Assembly (NCBI GenBank): GCA_003988855.1
Contig: QYAI01000196.1
Location: 1 to 64,000, forward strand
Direction of reading: 5' to 3'
Source of the DNA: Arachnopeziza araneosa
Taxonomy: Eukaryota; Ascomycota; Leotiomycetes; Helotiales; Arachnopezizaceae
Length of the DNA: 64,000 bases
The number at the start of each line of letters is the position of its first letter. Positions within the stretch are counted from its first letter, which is position 1. The notes below the pieces were generated by a model. That model was not told the DNA's origin. It saw only the letters and a list, made by a program, of their open reading frames with translations, and did no database searches. Position numbers and translations under genes: made by a program. Below are positions 42,799 to 54,460 of this stretch, one piece after another.

Positions 42799-44208
42799 CC
42801 TGCGATCCGAGTGAGAAGGAGCGATTGCGATGAGAAAGAGCGACGAGCACACACTACCCTTAAACACCTCTCCTGGAAGGAGAAGCTAATGATATAGCAC
42901 ATCTTGGCGGCCCGGCGTCCAGGACGTCGTAATGATTTGAGTGCACCCGCGTTGATAAAACAACCTTAAAGTGATTATAGATTGCCTCGCACAAATTTTT
43001 CATGATAGGCTATTTGTTTATATGAACCCGCTGGGGCGGTATTCGCCCAATGCAGGCAAGGAGCCGAGGGACCCCAGCGGATCCGGGGAATATACACGGA
43101 AGTGCAAGAAAAGAGGTAAGTTATTTATAGCATGAGGAGACATATTGCTCGGAGAATAAACTCATCCAACCCGCTGGGATTGTCCCGCAGAGGAAGAATA
43201 CTGAGGGTCAGCTGCCGATAGGGTAGCCGGTGCAGGGAAGATAGAGAGTATGGCGAGTACGAAAATCAGATGCGCTCAAAGAACAGACGGAAATGTCCTG
43301 ATGATGGCACGCTGAGAAGGTGTTGTTGATGTTGTGGCTTACGGACACGGGAGGTGGGGAACCGTGAATGTCCTGGGAAAAGAGTCAACAGCCATGAGCG
43401 TTTGACAATTCTCCCGTGTGGCACAGACAAGACCAGAGAAGAAACTTCAAACTCCACTCATGAAAGAAACGAGGCAGATGCCTCTCGTTCCGTGAGATGT
43501 TCGAATAGATAGAGATGGAAAGAAAAGAACTAGACAGGTGACAAAGCTCGTGGCCCAAGACGAAGAAGCCTGAGAGTAAACAAAAACACGTCACCGCCAG
43601 CAGCAGCACATATCATCTCAGCCGCGCCATCCCAGCTAATACGGCCGTACAAGGGAAAACAAGGGCAGACGCAGCGAGAGACTCAACAGATGATGCTTCA
43701 CTCCACCGCGTCCATATATAGAACGTAGGAGACTCATGACACGTTTTGCCCTGGCTCGTTGCCTTTTACCCTGCATCCACCTTGCCCTAGAGGATGCCCC
43801 ACATCCCCGCCAACCGATCTGATGATATTCCATCTGATATGATAACTCCCTACTGTACCCTGAATCATAAGTCTCCATGTTGATCTCTCCACAGGTCCGT
43901 CCGCTTTCATCCAGACCAACCTTGCAACTTCAGGGCTTCTGCAAAACAACCCGATTCCCCTCACCCCGTGTGCATCGCTTGCACTCAAAAACCTTCCTCA
44001 TTTGACATCACATATATTCCATCATCGTCCATGTGTTATGTAATCAATCTCTGGGTATCATATTGTCTCATATCGTATCATCGCATATCCCGTCCCTCCT
44101 TTCCCCATTTTTCTTTCCCGCAATTCATCCATCCATTCGCCTTCCATCTCTTCTTTTTCCTTTTCACTTCTCCTCCTCGCATTCGGACCCCATTAAGCAA
44201 TCCTCAGT
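42799..44208. other. Long intergenic region
   Basis: 1.4 kb without supported coding sequence. The strand becomes strongly pyrimidine-rich from 44050 to 44200, as in fungal promoters reading rightward. Confidence 0.35.
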
Positions 44209-44568
44209 ATGACGCCTCTCCCACCCCAACCCAATGCTCCGAATTCTCGGATGGCGCAACCCAAACACCCTCTTCCCCTCCTACTGACCAGTGCATTCCA
44301 CCCCCTCTCCGCACAGACTGCTCTAGCAATCATCTCTCTATCGCTTCCAAATTGACTCCTCTTGATCCCGGCAGCCTTCGTGTTTCCAATCATATCAGAA
44401 GTGGTGCAGTCAATGACCAAGACTTTAGGGATTGCAGAGGTATTCGATGTAGGTATGGGAGACGGAGAGGGGGAGGTGGGAGTTGAGATAAGAGAGGCGG
44501 AGAGGAGTTTTGAGATGCGGGTTGAGATAGGCGTTGACAAGAGGGTAGAAAGCGGGAGGCATGTGTAG
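44209..44568 (+). pseudogene. Small hydrophobic hypothetical ORF with in-frame TGA
   Basis: From ATG at 44209 the frame reads MTPLPPQPNAPNSR, then LLLTSAFHPLSAQTALAIIS, then SLPN, a TGA at 44353-44355, and then, still in frame, LLLIPAAFVFPIISEVVQS and a charged tail to 44568. The two hydrophobic halves fit one short membrane or secreted protein if the stop were a Trp. It follows a CT-rich promoter-like tract, which favours a real transcript. No family recognised. It could equally be a 5' leader ORF by chance. Confidence 0.3.
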
Positions 44569-44577
44569 GTGAAGGCC

Positions 44578-47225
44578 TTATGAAGAGGATGCCCTGCTCA
44601 CGGCGATTAGAAAAGTTTTACAGAGATCAGATGGGGGTATACCAGTTGCAACACCCACAGCTTCACTCCCCGGGGCTTTTAGAATTTCGGTTTCTGAAGA
44701 GAAGATGCAAGGATGCGCTGTGACAAAATGTATATCATGAGATAGAGTCAGATTGATTTCTTTCTTATCTTCTCCTTCTGCATGGATACTGAATCTCATC
44801 ATTGCAGAGTATGTTTTGATAGTGGGGGCTTCAGTTTCGATACTTAGAGGTGAGATTGCAGGTGTTTCTTCTTCTATAGGACTACTGTGTACCGAGTCGA
44901 CAGAGTCAAAGAGATCAAGTGATTCAAGGGTCACGGCAAGTGGAGCCTGTGTGAAGTCATCGGATGGAAGAATAAAATCGCCGGATAAAACAGAGGATAT
45001 ATCCGCCCCACCAATAACATGACCCTCAGTTTCGATGGCCGTCTTATGGTAAATGCGAGGCTTGGCTTTCTTGTCTTTCCTGTCTTTCTCTAAGGTAACA
45101 GTTAGCAGAAAAGAATCGAACATGTCGGGAAGCGGACCTGCAGGAAGGGACTCGATGTCAATATCAACCCAGCCTTCACGTGCTCCTTTCGGAACAACAT
45201 CAGAAGACACCCAGCCCATACACTCCGTCGCTTTTGCTCTTGCCGCTAGAACACGCCCGACGATGCACGTTGTACTCCAAAAACTTCTATGATAGTATAT
45301 GAAACCACCATACAGGTTGGCCTGCTCTCCTAATCTTGGTAATGCATCCGCATCATTCTCCAGAAGAGTGGACATAAGAAAATGGCTCAAGCCTTCGCCT
45401 GGCAGTATCAATCCACTTATATACGAGTTTGAAAGCCACCCGCCAGGGTGGATAATTGCTGATATATTTCTATGTGATGACAAGACTCTCCCAAGACTAG
45501 GTTTCCGCTGAGAGAAATATGATGAAGATCGATTGGTGGCCATAGACATCGGTGTGACCGCGGCACTGTCTGCGACAATGTCGGAAATCTTGATCCCATT
45601 AGCAGCAGCTTTGAATTCCACCGCCTCAATATTTGGCCACTGTATCCTGCGAGCAAAGTGTACGAGGCCAGAGAGTTGCCGAGCTTGATACCTCCCATGA
45701 AACTGAAGACTCTCAAGTAGATCACTAGTCCTGGTTTCAACACCCACCGCCCCCCGAGTGAGAGTTGATAGCCATCCTGCCGACTTCTTTTCAGAGAGCT
45801 CCTCCGAGCCAGGTCTGTGTACTTTGATATTCTCCAACCATGAACGGGCCAATATGATTGACCATTTCACATTTGTCGTTGCATCCTTCTCGAAACGCTT
45901 GATCTCGGCTGGTTTGGGAACGTCCACGCCGTGATCGATGTTCATAGAGATGGTATCTAGTCGGACCACGAGCTCACAAGCCAATAAGATCTGAAGCAGC
46001 AACCAGTATCTCTGAGTTCCAGGTTCCTGTATCGACTCATCATTGATGGATATCTCGTCTTCGTTTTCATGTGAATCTGAAGCTCCCCAAAGGAGTTGTC
46101 CAAGCCTAATCCGCCATTCAACTAAACTGAAATCCACCCATACTGTTGGCGACGCAAGAACTTGCACTAGGGCGTCGATCTGCACTCCTAGGCTGTACGG
46201 ATCATCCAAGTCGATGACTTTGGAAGGAGGAAATAGAAGTTGGGTGAATAGTTTCGTGTATAGTTCAATAGATGACTTCTTATGCTGCAGAGGATCCTCT
46301 TGGTATAGCGTGCCTACTTCCATCAGATGTTCAACCAGCATTGAGTCCGCTATAGGTCTCAACCCATCTTTCCGATTAAGAAACTCAACCCTCTGCTCTG
46401 AGATTGTGTCACCGGGTATGTCATCCGTAGTCTCCAAAGCATCTGCAACCCCAGCTTCCAACGCAGCTTGATATCCCATGGTGCCTCTCTCCAGCCCCTG
46501 CATACTCAGCATATTCGGTCGCTCTCGACATCTTGGCAAAAAGTGCGCCCTCTGCTTTCGGCATTGTTCTTTTGTCGCATCAGGACTCTTGATCACTGGT
46601 ACCGTAAGGTGCGGCCATGCCGTCACACAACTCCATGCTTCATCTTGTATCCTGATATGATCCACCAGATCCCGTGCTCGCACTTCCAAATCCCAGGGAA
46701 ATGCAACTGAAGGATGCGGTGGTCCAGTGTGATGACCTTCTGAACGGCAGAAGAATTGAGGAGCTCCAGAGAAGAGCTTATGCAGTTCGGGGAGCGTAAT
46801 CGGAGTTATAATTCGTTGAAGATGGAGGAGAGGTTTCTTGGCAGGTTCATCCTCTGTGCCTGGAGCAGGAGGAGGTGGGAGCGGTTTGTTCATGGGAGAG
46901 ATCGGTTCCTCGGCGGGGAGAGTAGGGGATAGAGCTCGACGTTTCTGGTGGGTGTCAGCGCGGGCCAATTGAATGACGTCTAGAGTTTCTTCTTCCTGAG
47001 AAGATGGGTCAGATCTCGTACCCCGAACTGGTCACTCGTCCTCTGGCCTGTTCTGGACTGTGAGGAGAGGCTGGATCTCTTGAGGAGGCTGCGGAAATAA
47101 TCGCGTTTGGATTGTCGTCTATGTACCTTCTCTTGCTGGTCTGTATTGTCAAGCATGGCGTCGACCTCCGCGGCCCCTCCAGTCTTGGCCCCCCTCGGAC
47201 TCTTCAGAAAGGAGAATGACGGCAT
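44578..47225 (-). CDS. Large conserved fungal protein, DUF8004-like
   Basis: Exons 47036-47225 and 44578-46979 join in phase across a 56-bp intron (donor GTGACC, branch-like CTGAC) and give 863 residues. The first exon encodes MPSFSFLKSPRGAKTGG and DYFRSLLKRSSL, and the second a Pro-rich linker (NKPLPPPPAPGTEDEP). The folded part contains SMLVEHLMEVGTLYQEDP, LYTKLFTQLLFPPSKVIDL, DDPYSLGVQIDALVQVLASP, VWVDFSLVEWRIRLGQLLWG and YGGFIYYHRSFWSTTCIVGR. This order is what I recall of the DUF8004 family of Pezizomycotina, of unknown function; the label is from memory. No membrane helix or catalytic motif seen. Intact frame with ordinary codon use. Confidence 0.7.
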
Positions 47226-48525
47226 TTGGAAGAGAGAGTGGCACACCGAGTGGGAGGAGAGGAAAAGCAGTCGCGGTCATGAGGTCGGAGCTTATTGGAT
47301 ATGTAACTAGTCGAAGAGCGAACAAGCAAAAACATGTGGTAGGCAGGCAAAGCCAGCCCTTTTGTCAAGTCTCATGAGGTGGGAGTCTCAGCTGTCTTTA
47401 AACGGATCGAGAGCCAAAAGTGCCTGGGCGGAACCTTGGTTCGTCCCTAGAAACAAGTATTGATTAGAAAAGAAATGGGGAAGGTCGTGAAGCCAGGACT
47501 CGGAGTGCTGCCAACATTGCAGCTGATGATTTGATCTCCACCAGGGTCACAGCAGCCCTGCCATCATCGCCAAGATTGATCGATATGCCATGCTTATCGC
47601 TGCGATGTCCGGATTATCCTCCCTGTCAGCCGGCGCGGTCTGGTCTTTGCTGAGCAAATTCTCCATAAGCTTCTGGCCGTCGCGGTTTCAGCGTGATGAG
47701 AGCAGGATCAATGGGAAGAGAGATATTGAGCCTTTCAATCAAGATCGTGCCTGTTAATTTCAAGGTAAACCGCCGGTAATATGGGACCCAAATGGGCTGT
47801 TTTTAGGGGCGAGGAAGAACCAACAGACCAATCCTCGCGCACTTCGATACAGCTGAAAGTTGAGTTGAAACTGCATGCTCCTTCAGCCTCGTCTGTCATA
47901 GAAAGGCTCCGGTAAGCATCATTGGCTATTGTCAAGATTGCGTAAATATCCCTGAGCGCGGATGCCACACCGTTGAAGAGTAACGTCGAGGACAGCCATT
48001 GGACACTGCTTATGCTCCAGATTGTGAAACCGTACTACTACCTTGCTGCCTTCTACTGCGGGCGAAAGAGTCTTTTCCCAAAAGATTTCTTCAGCTTGGG
48101 TTCTGCTTAATGCCCAATGTCACGACAGCCAAACATCACAAAGTCAATTGCAACAGTGATGGTGTTTAATTCCATGATATGCGTCTCCGATGCATGGGTA
48201 TCTTTGTAACGCCAAGTGGAAACCCTGAACCTGGATGAGCAACCACAATCCCACCTAGAAACTTCTTCGCGGCTTTCCTTGATGATCGAAATGTACCGAG
48301 AATGCCAACACGTGTAGAACCATAAGCTTTTAGAAACAAGCGCAACTCCACCACAATGACAACCTCGCAGCCTTCCATGAAAAATCTATGCCTTCGAATG
48401 CGAATGGGTATCTCCCTGCTTCAACGCCATGTAAAACCTTGCAATGCTCCAGAACTGCGTGAAAATGTAAACCCATCACACAAGCCAATGCCACTCATAA
48501 ATCCTCAAAACTCCATGTATGACCA
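47226..48525. other. Intergenic region
   Basis: 1.3 kb with no supported gene. A 55-codon frame from ATG 47590 and a 77-codon minus frame at 47735-47968 show no family features. Upstream sequence of the DUF8004-like gene. Confidence 0.3.
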
Positions 48526-49017
48526 TTATGACCCCAATGCCTCATTGACAACCACGAAAATGTACTTGAGATCTGGAACGAGGAGCAGCTCATGTCGCTT
48601 GGTTCGAATTCTCAATAGTCGCAAATCATCCTAACCCATCACGTTAGCACAAAGTAAAGGAGAATGTCCAATCAAGCTACGAACATCAGAATCCATAGCA
48701 TGCACCACCTGTAGAGTAGATTGAACATGCTTCCAAATCATGAGAGCAAAGTCAGAGGCTGCCGACGTCGTGCTCGGTGTCGTGGGCGAAGCTGGTGTCC
48801 CGCGAGCGGGCGAGGAGGGGGGTCCTGTCGTTGTCGATCCTGCCGACATTGTCGCTGCCACGGACGTGAACAGGCTCGAGTCGCCGGAGGTGGCTAAGAT
48901 CGTCGAGCTCGATCGATCGATAGCCATGGCTGCGAGCACGCCTGGCTTCGACGAGAGACGGGCCATGGTCTCGACGACCTGAGGGCTGGCGGGCGAGGGG
49001 GGGACAGGCAACGACAT
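48526..49017 (-). CDS. Roadblock/LC7 dynein light-chain-like protein
   Basis: Exons 48685-49017 and 48526-48630 join in phase 0 across a 54-bp intron with a perfect TGCTAAC branch site and give 145 residues. The N-terminal part reads VVETMARLSSKPGVLAAMAI then DRSSSTILATSGD. A Pro/Thr/Ala-rich insert follows (SSPARGTPASPTTPSTTSAA), then the helix FALMIWKHVQSTLQVVHAMD. The last exon supplies DDLRLLRIRTKRHELLLVP and DLKYIFVVV, the diagnostic C-terminal strands of Roadblock proteins. These are small subunits of cytoplasmic dynein (or related GTPase-regulating scaffolds). The insert makes it longer than the usual 95-100 residues. Divergent from IPI1, 333 bp apart. Confidence 0.85.
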
Positions 49018-49350
49018 TCTGAGGGAGAGGTTGTGGATTTGATTGTCGATTGTTGATGTTGACGGAGGAAGGGAGAGAATTGCTTCTGGAAGTCGAAGAT
49101 GGATTGTGGTAGTGGAGGTGGTGGGGTTGGCGTCGTGAATGTCCAGGCTTGTGGCACAACAACCAAAACAACCAAAACAGCAGGAAGAGCTTTTGGAGGG
49201 TGAAAGCGTTAGCCAATCGGATGCTAGCGTCGGCGCGGAAAATCTCCAAACACCGATCGAGAAAATAAACTTACAATGATCATGATGATTGCTAACACTT
49301 GGGAATTCATCTTGACTGTTGTTGTCGTGGTTGTTGTTCGCCTTTCAACG
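49018..49350. promoter_or_regulatory. Bidirectional promoter region, Roadblock / IPI1
   Basis: 333 bp between the divergent start codons must hold both promoters. CT/GTTG-rich tracts are visible; no defined site was recognised. Confidence 0.45.
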
Positions 49351-51152
49351 ATGGGTTCTTCAGCAAGGAAGAGGAAGGAGAAAAAGAAGGACTTTCAGGT
49401 ATTCCACCACCCCCGCTAGCTCGCAATGATGTCGTCGCTCACACCCCGCAGAAACCCAAGCTGCGCGTGGGCAAGACCAAGGCCAAGCCCGACAATTTCA
49501 CGGATACCAGCTTCAAAGCCAAATGTACGTATTGACTTTCTACATCTATCTAACGAGAAATTCTTTACATTGTCGAAGTTGCGTTTGGTCTTTCTCCTCT
49601 TGTTGTGCTCACTCCCTATCGATTTTCTCCGAGCGACATTTACCTAGATATTTTCTGTTTCTAGCTTGATTTTGATAGATTTTGATAGAATCGACAATCG
49701 ATCTGTACAAATTATGCACATTTCTATTACTTATCTAGATAGCCTAGAATCTCTCTGAATGTCGCTATCACACTTCGTCTTTCTCTTTGTGTTGGGCTTA
49801 GCAATTGTCGATTTGCCTCTTGGACTTTTACCTGAAGATTTTTCTCCAGGGTTATTTCACAGAGCGACATTATCATTAAAGAAGACATATGCATCGCCAC
49901 TCTATTTCTATTTAGTGAGAGAGTTCCCTAGCTTGTCGTTTACTCAGTTCGTCTTTATTCTTCTACAATGCTTAGATCTTTTCTGTTTTCACTCAGGGGC
50001 ATTGACCTGAAGCTTTTACTTTCATTAAAGCCTTAAAATTGAGGAGGCAATCTTCCCAAAAAGAGGGTAGGTATTACTGTTACCCTTGTTTGTGCGGGTC
50101 TTGGCAGGTTTGAAATATCGCTCTTGCGGTTCCACTTTCTCTTCTGTGCGCATAAAGAGTGCTTTATCAGTACCTAATGCAAGTTAGAGAAGACCTAATT
50201 TTCTCCCATTAACGTCTTATTTCCCACATACACCTTTATTCTAAGCTAACGTTTCACAGCCATCACAGTCAACCAACAATCCCTTACGACATCGGCGCCT
50301 TCAGCTTCGATTCAATTCAGCCATCACCTCTCTTTAGCATCAACCTCAAAATCAGACACACAGCGTCGAGATGCCCTCTCCTACCTCACCACCCAACTTG
50401 CCTCCCTTCCAGCCGATCACGCTCAACCCCTACCAACGGCCATTCTTCTCCCGAAACTGCTGCCTTTAATTCTCGACGGCTCATCATCAGTCCGATCCCA
50501 ACTCCTTAAATTCTTTCGACTCCTTCCACCAACCGACGTTAGCGATCGCGCAGAATCAGCGCTCCTCTACACTCGAGCAGGGATGACACATCTCGCTGCA
50601 GAGATACGTGTCGATGCGCTCGCGGTCTTGGAATGGCTCTTGGAAATCGCCGCAGAAGATGTAGTAGCCGCTCCTGGAGGCTGGGTCAAGACACTGAAGA
50701 GTTTCATGAGCATGATGGGATGGGCGAGCACTATTGGTACGAGCAAATGGACTTCCGCAAGCAAAGCAACCTTTAGTAAAGCTGGGAAGGCGTTCCCGAG
50801 ACAATTACTTGTGTTTGCACAATTCTTGAAAGCAGGATTGGTGGAATCGGAAGCAGATCATTTAAGTAATGGAGAAGCAGGATTATGGCCACAGGCTCAT
50901 ATGATTCCCACCCGCTCAAATGCCTTTGCACGCTTGAACCTATTTGGAGGTATGAGGGATGAGGAGGGAGAGATGTACATTGATCGAGAAGATCGACAAC
51001 GAGTTTTCCAGAAGACATTTCTCGCGGCTGTGGAAACAGGAGTTGAGAATGCGAAGAAGGAGGGTGGAGAGACAGGAAGAGCCGCCGCGATCCTTGCAAA
51101 GGTTCTGAAAAAAGGCATGGTGGATTATGATCTGGTTGATGATACCCAATAA
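49351..51152 (+). CDS. IPI1: Pre-rRNA-processing protein Ipi1
   Basis: Exons 49351-49398, 49452-49524 and 50260-51152 join in phase to give 337 residues. The N-terminus, MGSSARKRKEKKKDFQ, then KPKLRVGKTKAKPDNFTDTS, then FKAKSITVNQQSL across the second junction, is the strongly conserved opening of Ipi1/TEX10. The remainder is a helical HEAT-like region with LPKLLPLILDGSSSVRSQLL, KFFRLLPPTDVS and ALAVLEWLLEIAAEDVV. Ipi1 works with Rix1/Ipi2 and Ipi3 and the Rea1/Mdn1 AAA ATPase in removing ITS2 and maturing the 60S subunit in the nucleolus/nucleoplasm. The second intron is 735 bp, by far the longest in the window. It holds no recognisable snoRNA boxes. Neighbour Roadblock is transcribed away from it. 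Confidence 0.9.
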
Positions 51153-52088
51153 CGCGGATATGGTATTGCATTGGCTGGCGTTTTGGAGCCTTGTATTCAG
51201 GTAGTGTACTTTCTTGTTGAATAACGGCATCAAGGGAGGAAAGCATGTGAGGGCTCACCGCAAAAAGGGCTTTCTTGAAATGCATTCAATGGTACAAAAT
51301 AAGATTACATGGTATTAAATACTTCTCCTGCCTTCTTTCTGGTTTTATCTTGCTTAGACAAGACAGCTATCGCATTAAAGAAACATAAATGTTTCCATGA
51401 TCAAGTCCTAGAGTCAGATGCACAATTCTGAAGAGCTTTTAAAGTGTGATGCAAAGAAAGAAGTTTTATACTCTTCCTTTACTCACCCAGAAGTGGAAAG
51501 AAAATATAGAGAGATTTAAAACAGCTTTTCAAAAAGTCAAGCAGTTCATTACGAACGCCGAAGCTGTGGAATTTTATCTGCATACTGCTCGACCATGGCA
51601 CAGCGATTAGGGTCATCGACAATTATATTCAAAGCATTAGAATTATCTAATTAGCTTTAACCTTTAAATAAGCAAAGGTGAAAATAATAGCTTAAATTAT
51701 AGTAAGTTAAGTACTCAGCACACTACTCACGACAATTACAGCCATTAGAAGTTGGCTATTTGGCAATTTTGAAAGCATTGTACGAACACTTAGCCCACAT
51801 CTTCCAAACATTATTTTATGTATTGTAGGCTCAGACGCGCGGTCTCTCTGAGTCTAACGCTAACGCTTCGTGTATAATGCTTCGGTGAGCTAAGCGCTGC
51901 TTTTGAAAACTTCAAGTATCTAACTCTCATACGATATGATTCCTAGATTCTTTCCTAACATTTCTCAATCTTATGTGCAGCCCCTTCCGCAACTTGATTA
52001 CTGGTTCTACTACCTCGTATTTTGCAGGCTTGAAACTAGCACTTGTTACCAAAAAAAGGAATTCAGCATTTTTTCTTGAACTACGTAA
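51153..52088. other. Intergenic region
   Basis: About 940 bp, AT-rich from 51300. No gene or repeat recognised. Confidence 0.35.
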
Positions 52089-52487
52089 CTACCCAGCTCC
52101 CGCCCCATACATCTGCCCCCCATCTCCACTCACTGCATTCTCTCCATAGAAAATCCAAACGCAGGAACCTCCAAGCCAAACAGCAGTAACAATTACTCGA
52201 AAGCACTTGTAAGACAGAAATGACCAATCGCAAAGCATAAAGAGAATGAAAAGCCATAAAAGTCCAAGATTGAAGAAAATTATGGAACTCCAGACCGGGT
52301 AAGCGGTCAAGGTAGGGTATGAAGACATGAAGGACGCATCAGTATTAGAATTCAGTGGGGAAAGTTCCGATGCGCCACCAACGCCGACGGTCATTATAGC
52401 CCATACTCCAATCATGATAGACATCAAGTACCAGAGAACAGTAAGGCATCGATACCATCGCTCGCCGTATCTTATGTTGAAGTTCAT
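52089..52487 (-). CDS. Hypothetical small membrane protein (132 aa)
   Basis: A single open frame with an ATG at 52487. Three to four hydrophobic stretches are visible: CLTVLWYLMSIMIGVWAIMT, then after a short Ser/Asn loop WSSIIFFNLGLLWLFILFML, then FRVIVTAVWLGGSCVWIFYG, with a Gly-rich C-terminus. No family recognised. It could be one exon of a longer gene, since the segment upstream (52488-52690) is repeat-rich. A minisatellite GGCCAGAGG (about 3.3 copies) lies at 52624-52653. Confidence 0.45.
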   Translation of the reverse strand: MNFNIRYGERWYRCLTVLWYLMSIMIGVWAIMTVGVGGASELSPLNSNTDASFMSSYPTLTAYPVWSSIIFFNLGLLWLFILFMLCDWSFLSYKCFRVIVTAVWLGGSCVWIFYGENAVSGDGGQMYGAGAG

Positions 52488-52694
52488 CGTTATGCAATAG
52501 TACCGAGGACTGTCTAGAGACGTTAGAATGAACCTGGCTAGTTGATCGATGGTCTTCTGGGAAATTAAGATATGTCCCTAAGTATGAAGAGAAATAACTA
52601 AGTGAGTGGCGCCCAGCCACACTGGCCAGAGGGCCAGAGGGCCAGAGGGCCAGTTGCCCAGATCCCCCAGGTTACGTGACCTAACCGAGGCTTA

Positions 52695-53952
52695 TCCCCC
52701 CCTAGATAAATCTACAACATGGGTGTGGTTTTAGATGGCTCATGCCACTATTCTAGCCAATTAGATGCCTTAGGTGTCACCTGCTTTCCTCACCACTTTT
52801 ACCACTTTTTACTGTATATTCTAAAATAACCAGAAATAGCCACACTGCCAAAGACCCCCCTATTACAACGACAGTATAACTTCTCGACGTCACGAGATGA
52901 TCGAATTCCAATACAAACTGCTCTTCGATTCCATAAACTTTGGGCAGAAATTGAAGATACCCTAGAAGTTACTGAAGGGCAAATTAGATATGCGAAAAAC
53001 TACCTAACTACGCCGCAACACCAGAAAAAGAAGGATCACCATCCTTTCCTTCGAATACCTTAACGTATAGCCATCGATCAATAGCTTCACGCTTCGCCTT
53101 CTCACACTTGTATTCCCTGGCGTCAAGTGCTACGTCGCGCTCCAGAGCTCTATCTACAAGGCGTAGAAGAGACAGCTTTACATACAGCCTTCGACCTTCT
53201 AGAGTACTGCCGGCGAACAGCAAAGAAGAAGAGGTACTCGGAGGATCTAGAGGTTATGGCAGAGAGACTTGCCTTTGCGCAAGAAGGAAAAACATGGTCA
53301 AGGGCTAGGCTAGAGTTACAGTTATTCTCTGACGAAGTTTGGGCTATAGGAGAAGCACATACTACCTCTTACGTTACTGTACAAAAAGATAGCCTTGACA
53401 GGTTCTGGCCTGCAAACGTACAGCACAAATACTCACGTGCGCCAGCTTGGATGTTTATCGGTTCAATTGTAGGAGAAAGAAAAGCTACACACATATTCTA
53501 GGAGAAGAAGTAAGGGAATGTCAACTCTGCAAAGTACAATACTTACTTTCTCTCTAGAGTAGAGGCCTATATGCAGGCACATCCAGGTCTTGTCTTTATG
53601 CAAGATAACGCTCCTTTACATCGATCAAAGCTTACAACAAGAAACCTTTAAATGCGCTCTATTCGATATATTAAATGGCCACGGTACTCTCTTGATTTGA
53701 ACCTGATTAAGCATGTGTGGAATTAGATGAAGAATTAGATACAGGATAACTATTAAGAAGCAGTTTATAATATCTCAAAGATCTCTTTTGATCAGTTAAA
53801 GCAGATAATCCAAGCAGCGTAGGATGCTTGTCCTGATTCTTATATTAAGGCTCTTCTAAATAGCTGGTAGTAGAGGTGTGAGGATGTAATTAACGCTCGT
53901 GGAGAGCCATCTAAAACCACACCCATGTTATAGATTTATCTAGGGGGGGGGA
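52695..53952 (+). mobile_element. Full-length, decayed Tc1/mariner element
   Basis: About 1258 bp. The left end TCCCCCCCTAGATAAATCTA continues into ACATGGGTGTGGTTTTAGAT, and the right end (53906-53952) is its near-perfect inverse, giving TIRs of about 48 bp. TA dinucleotides flank both sides (52693-52694 and 53953-53954), the classic target duplication of the superfamily. The inside encodes a transposase remnant. Size, TIR length and TA target all fit Tc1/mariner. Confidence 0.85.
53100..53900 (+). pseudogene. Tc1/mariner transposase, multiply broken
   Basis: The DDE core is recognisable across stops: FSDEVWAIGEAHTTSYVT (first Asp), then WMFIGSIVGERKA, then VFMQDNAPLHRSKL (second Asp), then RYSLDLNLIKHVWN, which is the degenerate form of the usual S.DLNPIEHVW (the last catalytic Glu appears changed to Lys). 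Several TAG, TAA and TGA codons interrupt the frame, so no product can be made. The DNA-binding head upstream of 53100 is not clear. Confidence 0.75.
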
Positions 53953-54083
53953 TAGTAGACTAGAGGGGACCAAAATCGGTTCGGCAGGGCCTCGTGATAA
54001 GTACGACAGGGGAGCGAGAATGGATACCGTCACGGCATCTTAATAGGCTCAAAGAGGTGGCTGTGTGTTAAGGCTACTTCCAG

Positions 54084-54370
54084 TGTTCCGCTGGAGGCTG
54101 TCTTGGTTTAGAATCAAGTATCAGGATAAGGGGTCACAAGCACGCGGATGAACAGTTGAGTTGTAGGGTAGAATCAATAGAGTAGAATTGATCAGTTAAG
54201 TTGAGCACGAAGCTCCTATCTAAGATGGAGGAAGCCATCACTTATATAGAACTTCGTTGTCAATGAGAAGAGGATCGCTGGATCGATGGATCGATGGGAT
54301 CGCTGGCTCGCCCCAGCGATCCATCGATCCATCACATGATCCTCACGTGATGTCTGGTTGGTTCGTAACA
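54084..54370. repeat. LTR-like repeat, family B (second copy)
   Basis: Starts TGTTCCGCTGG and ends TTCGTAACA, and aligns with 39342-39603 through GATCAGTTAAGTTGAGCACG, AAGCTCCTATCTA.ATGGAGG, and the TCACGTGAT end. The central part holds a repeated ATCGATGG tract and an inverted CGCTGG/CCAGCG stem. The 5-bp flanks differ (TCCAG and CTGTG), so this copy is older or rearranged. Confidence 0.65.
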
Positions 54371-54460
54371 CTGTGTTGGTGGAAATAGAACCTGCAAATT
54401 CTATATATAAATAATATGGAAACTGTAACCGATTCTCGAGGGAGCCAGAAGGGGACCCCC

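Noticed and set aside
47590..47757. 55-codon plus-strand ORF
   Set aside because: Short, no homologous features, no promoter-like context; likely chance.
49759..50010. 83-codon hydrophobic ORF inside the IPI1 intron
   Set aside because: T-rich intron sequence gives Leu/Phe-rich translation by composition; exon junctions on both sides match conserved Ipi1 sequence.
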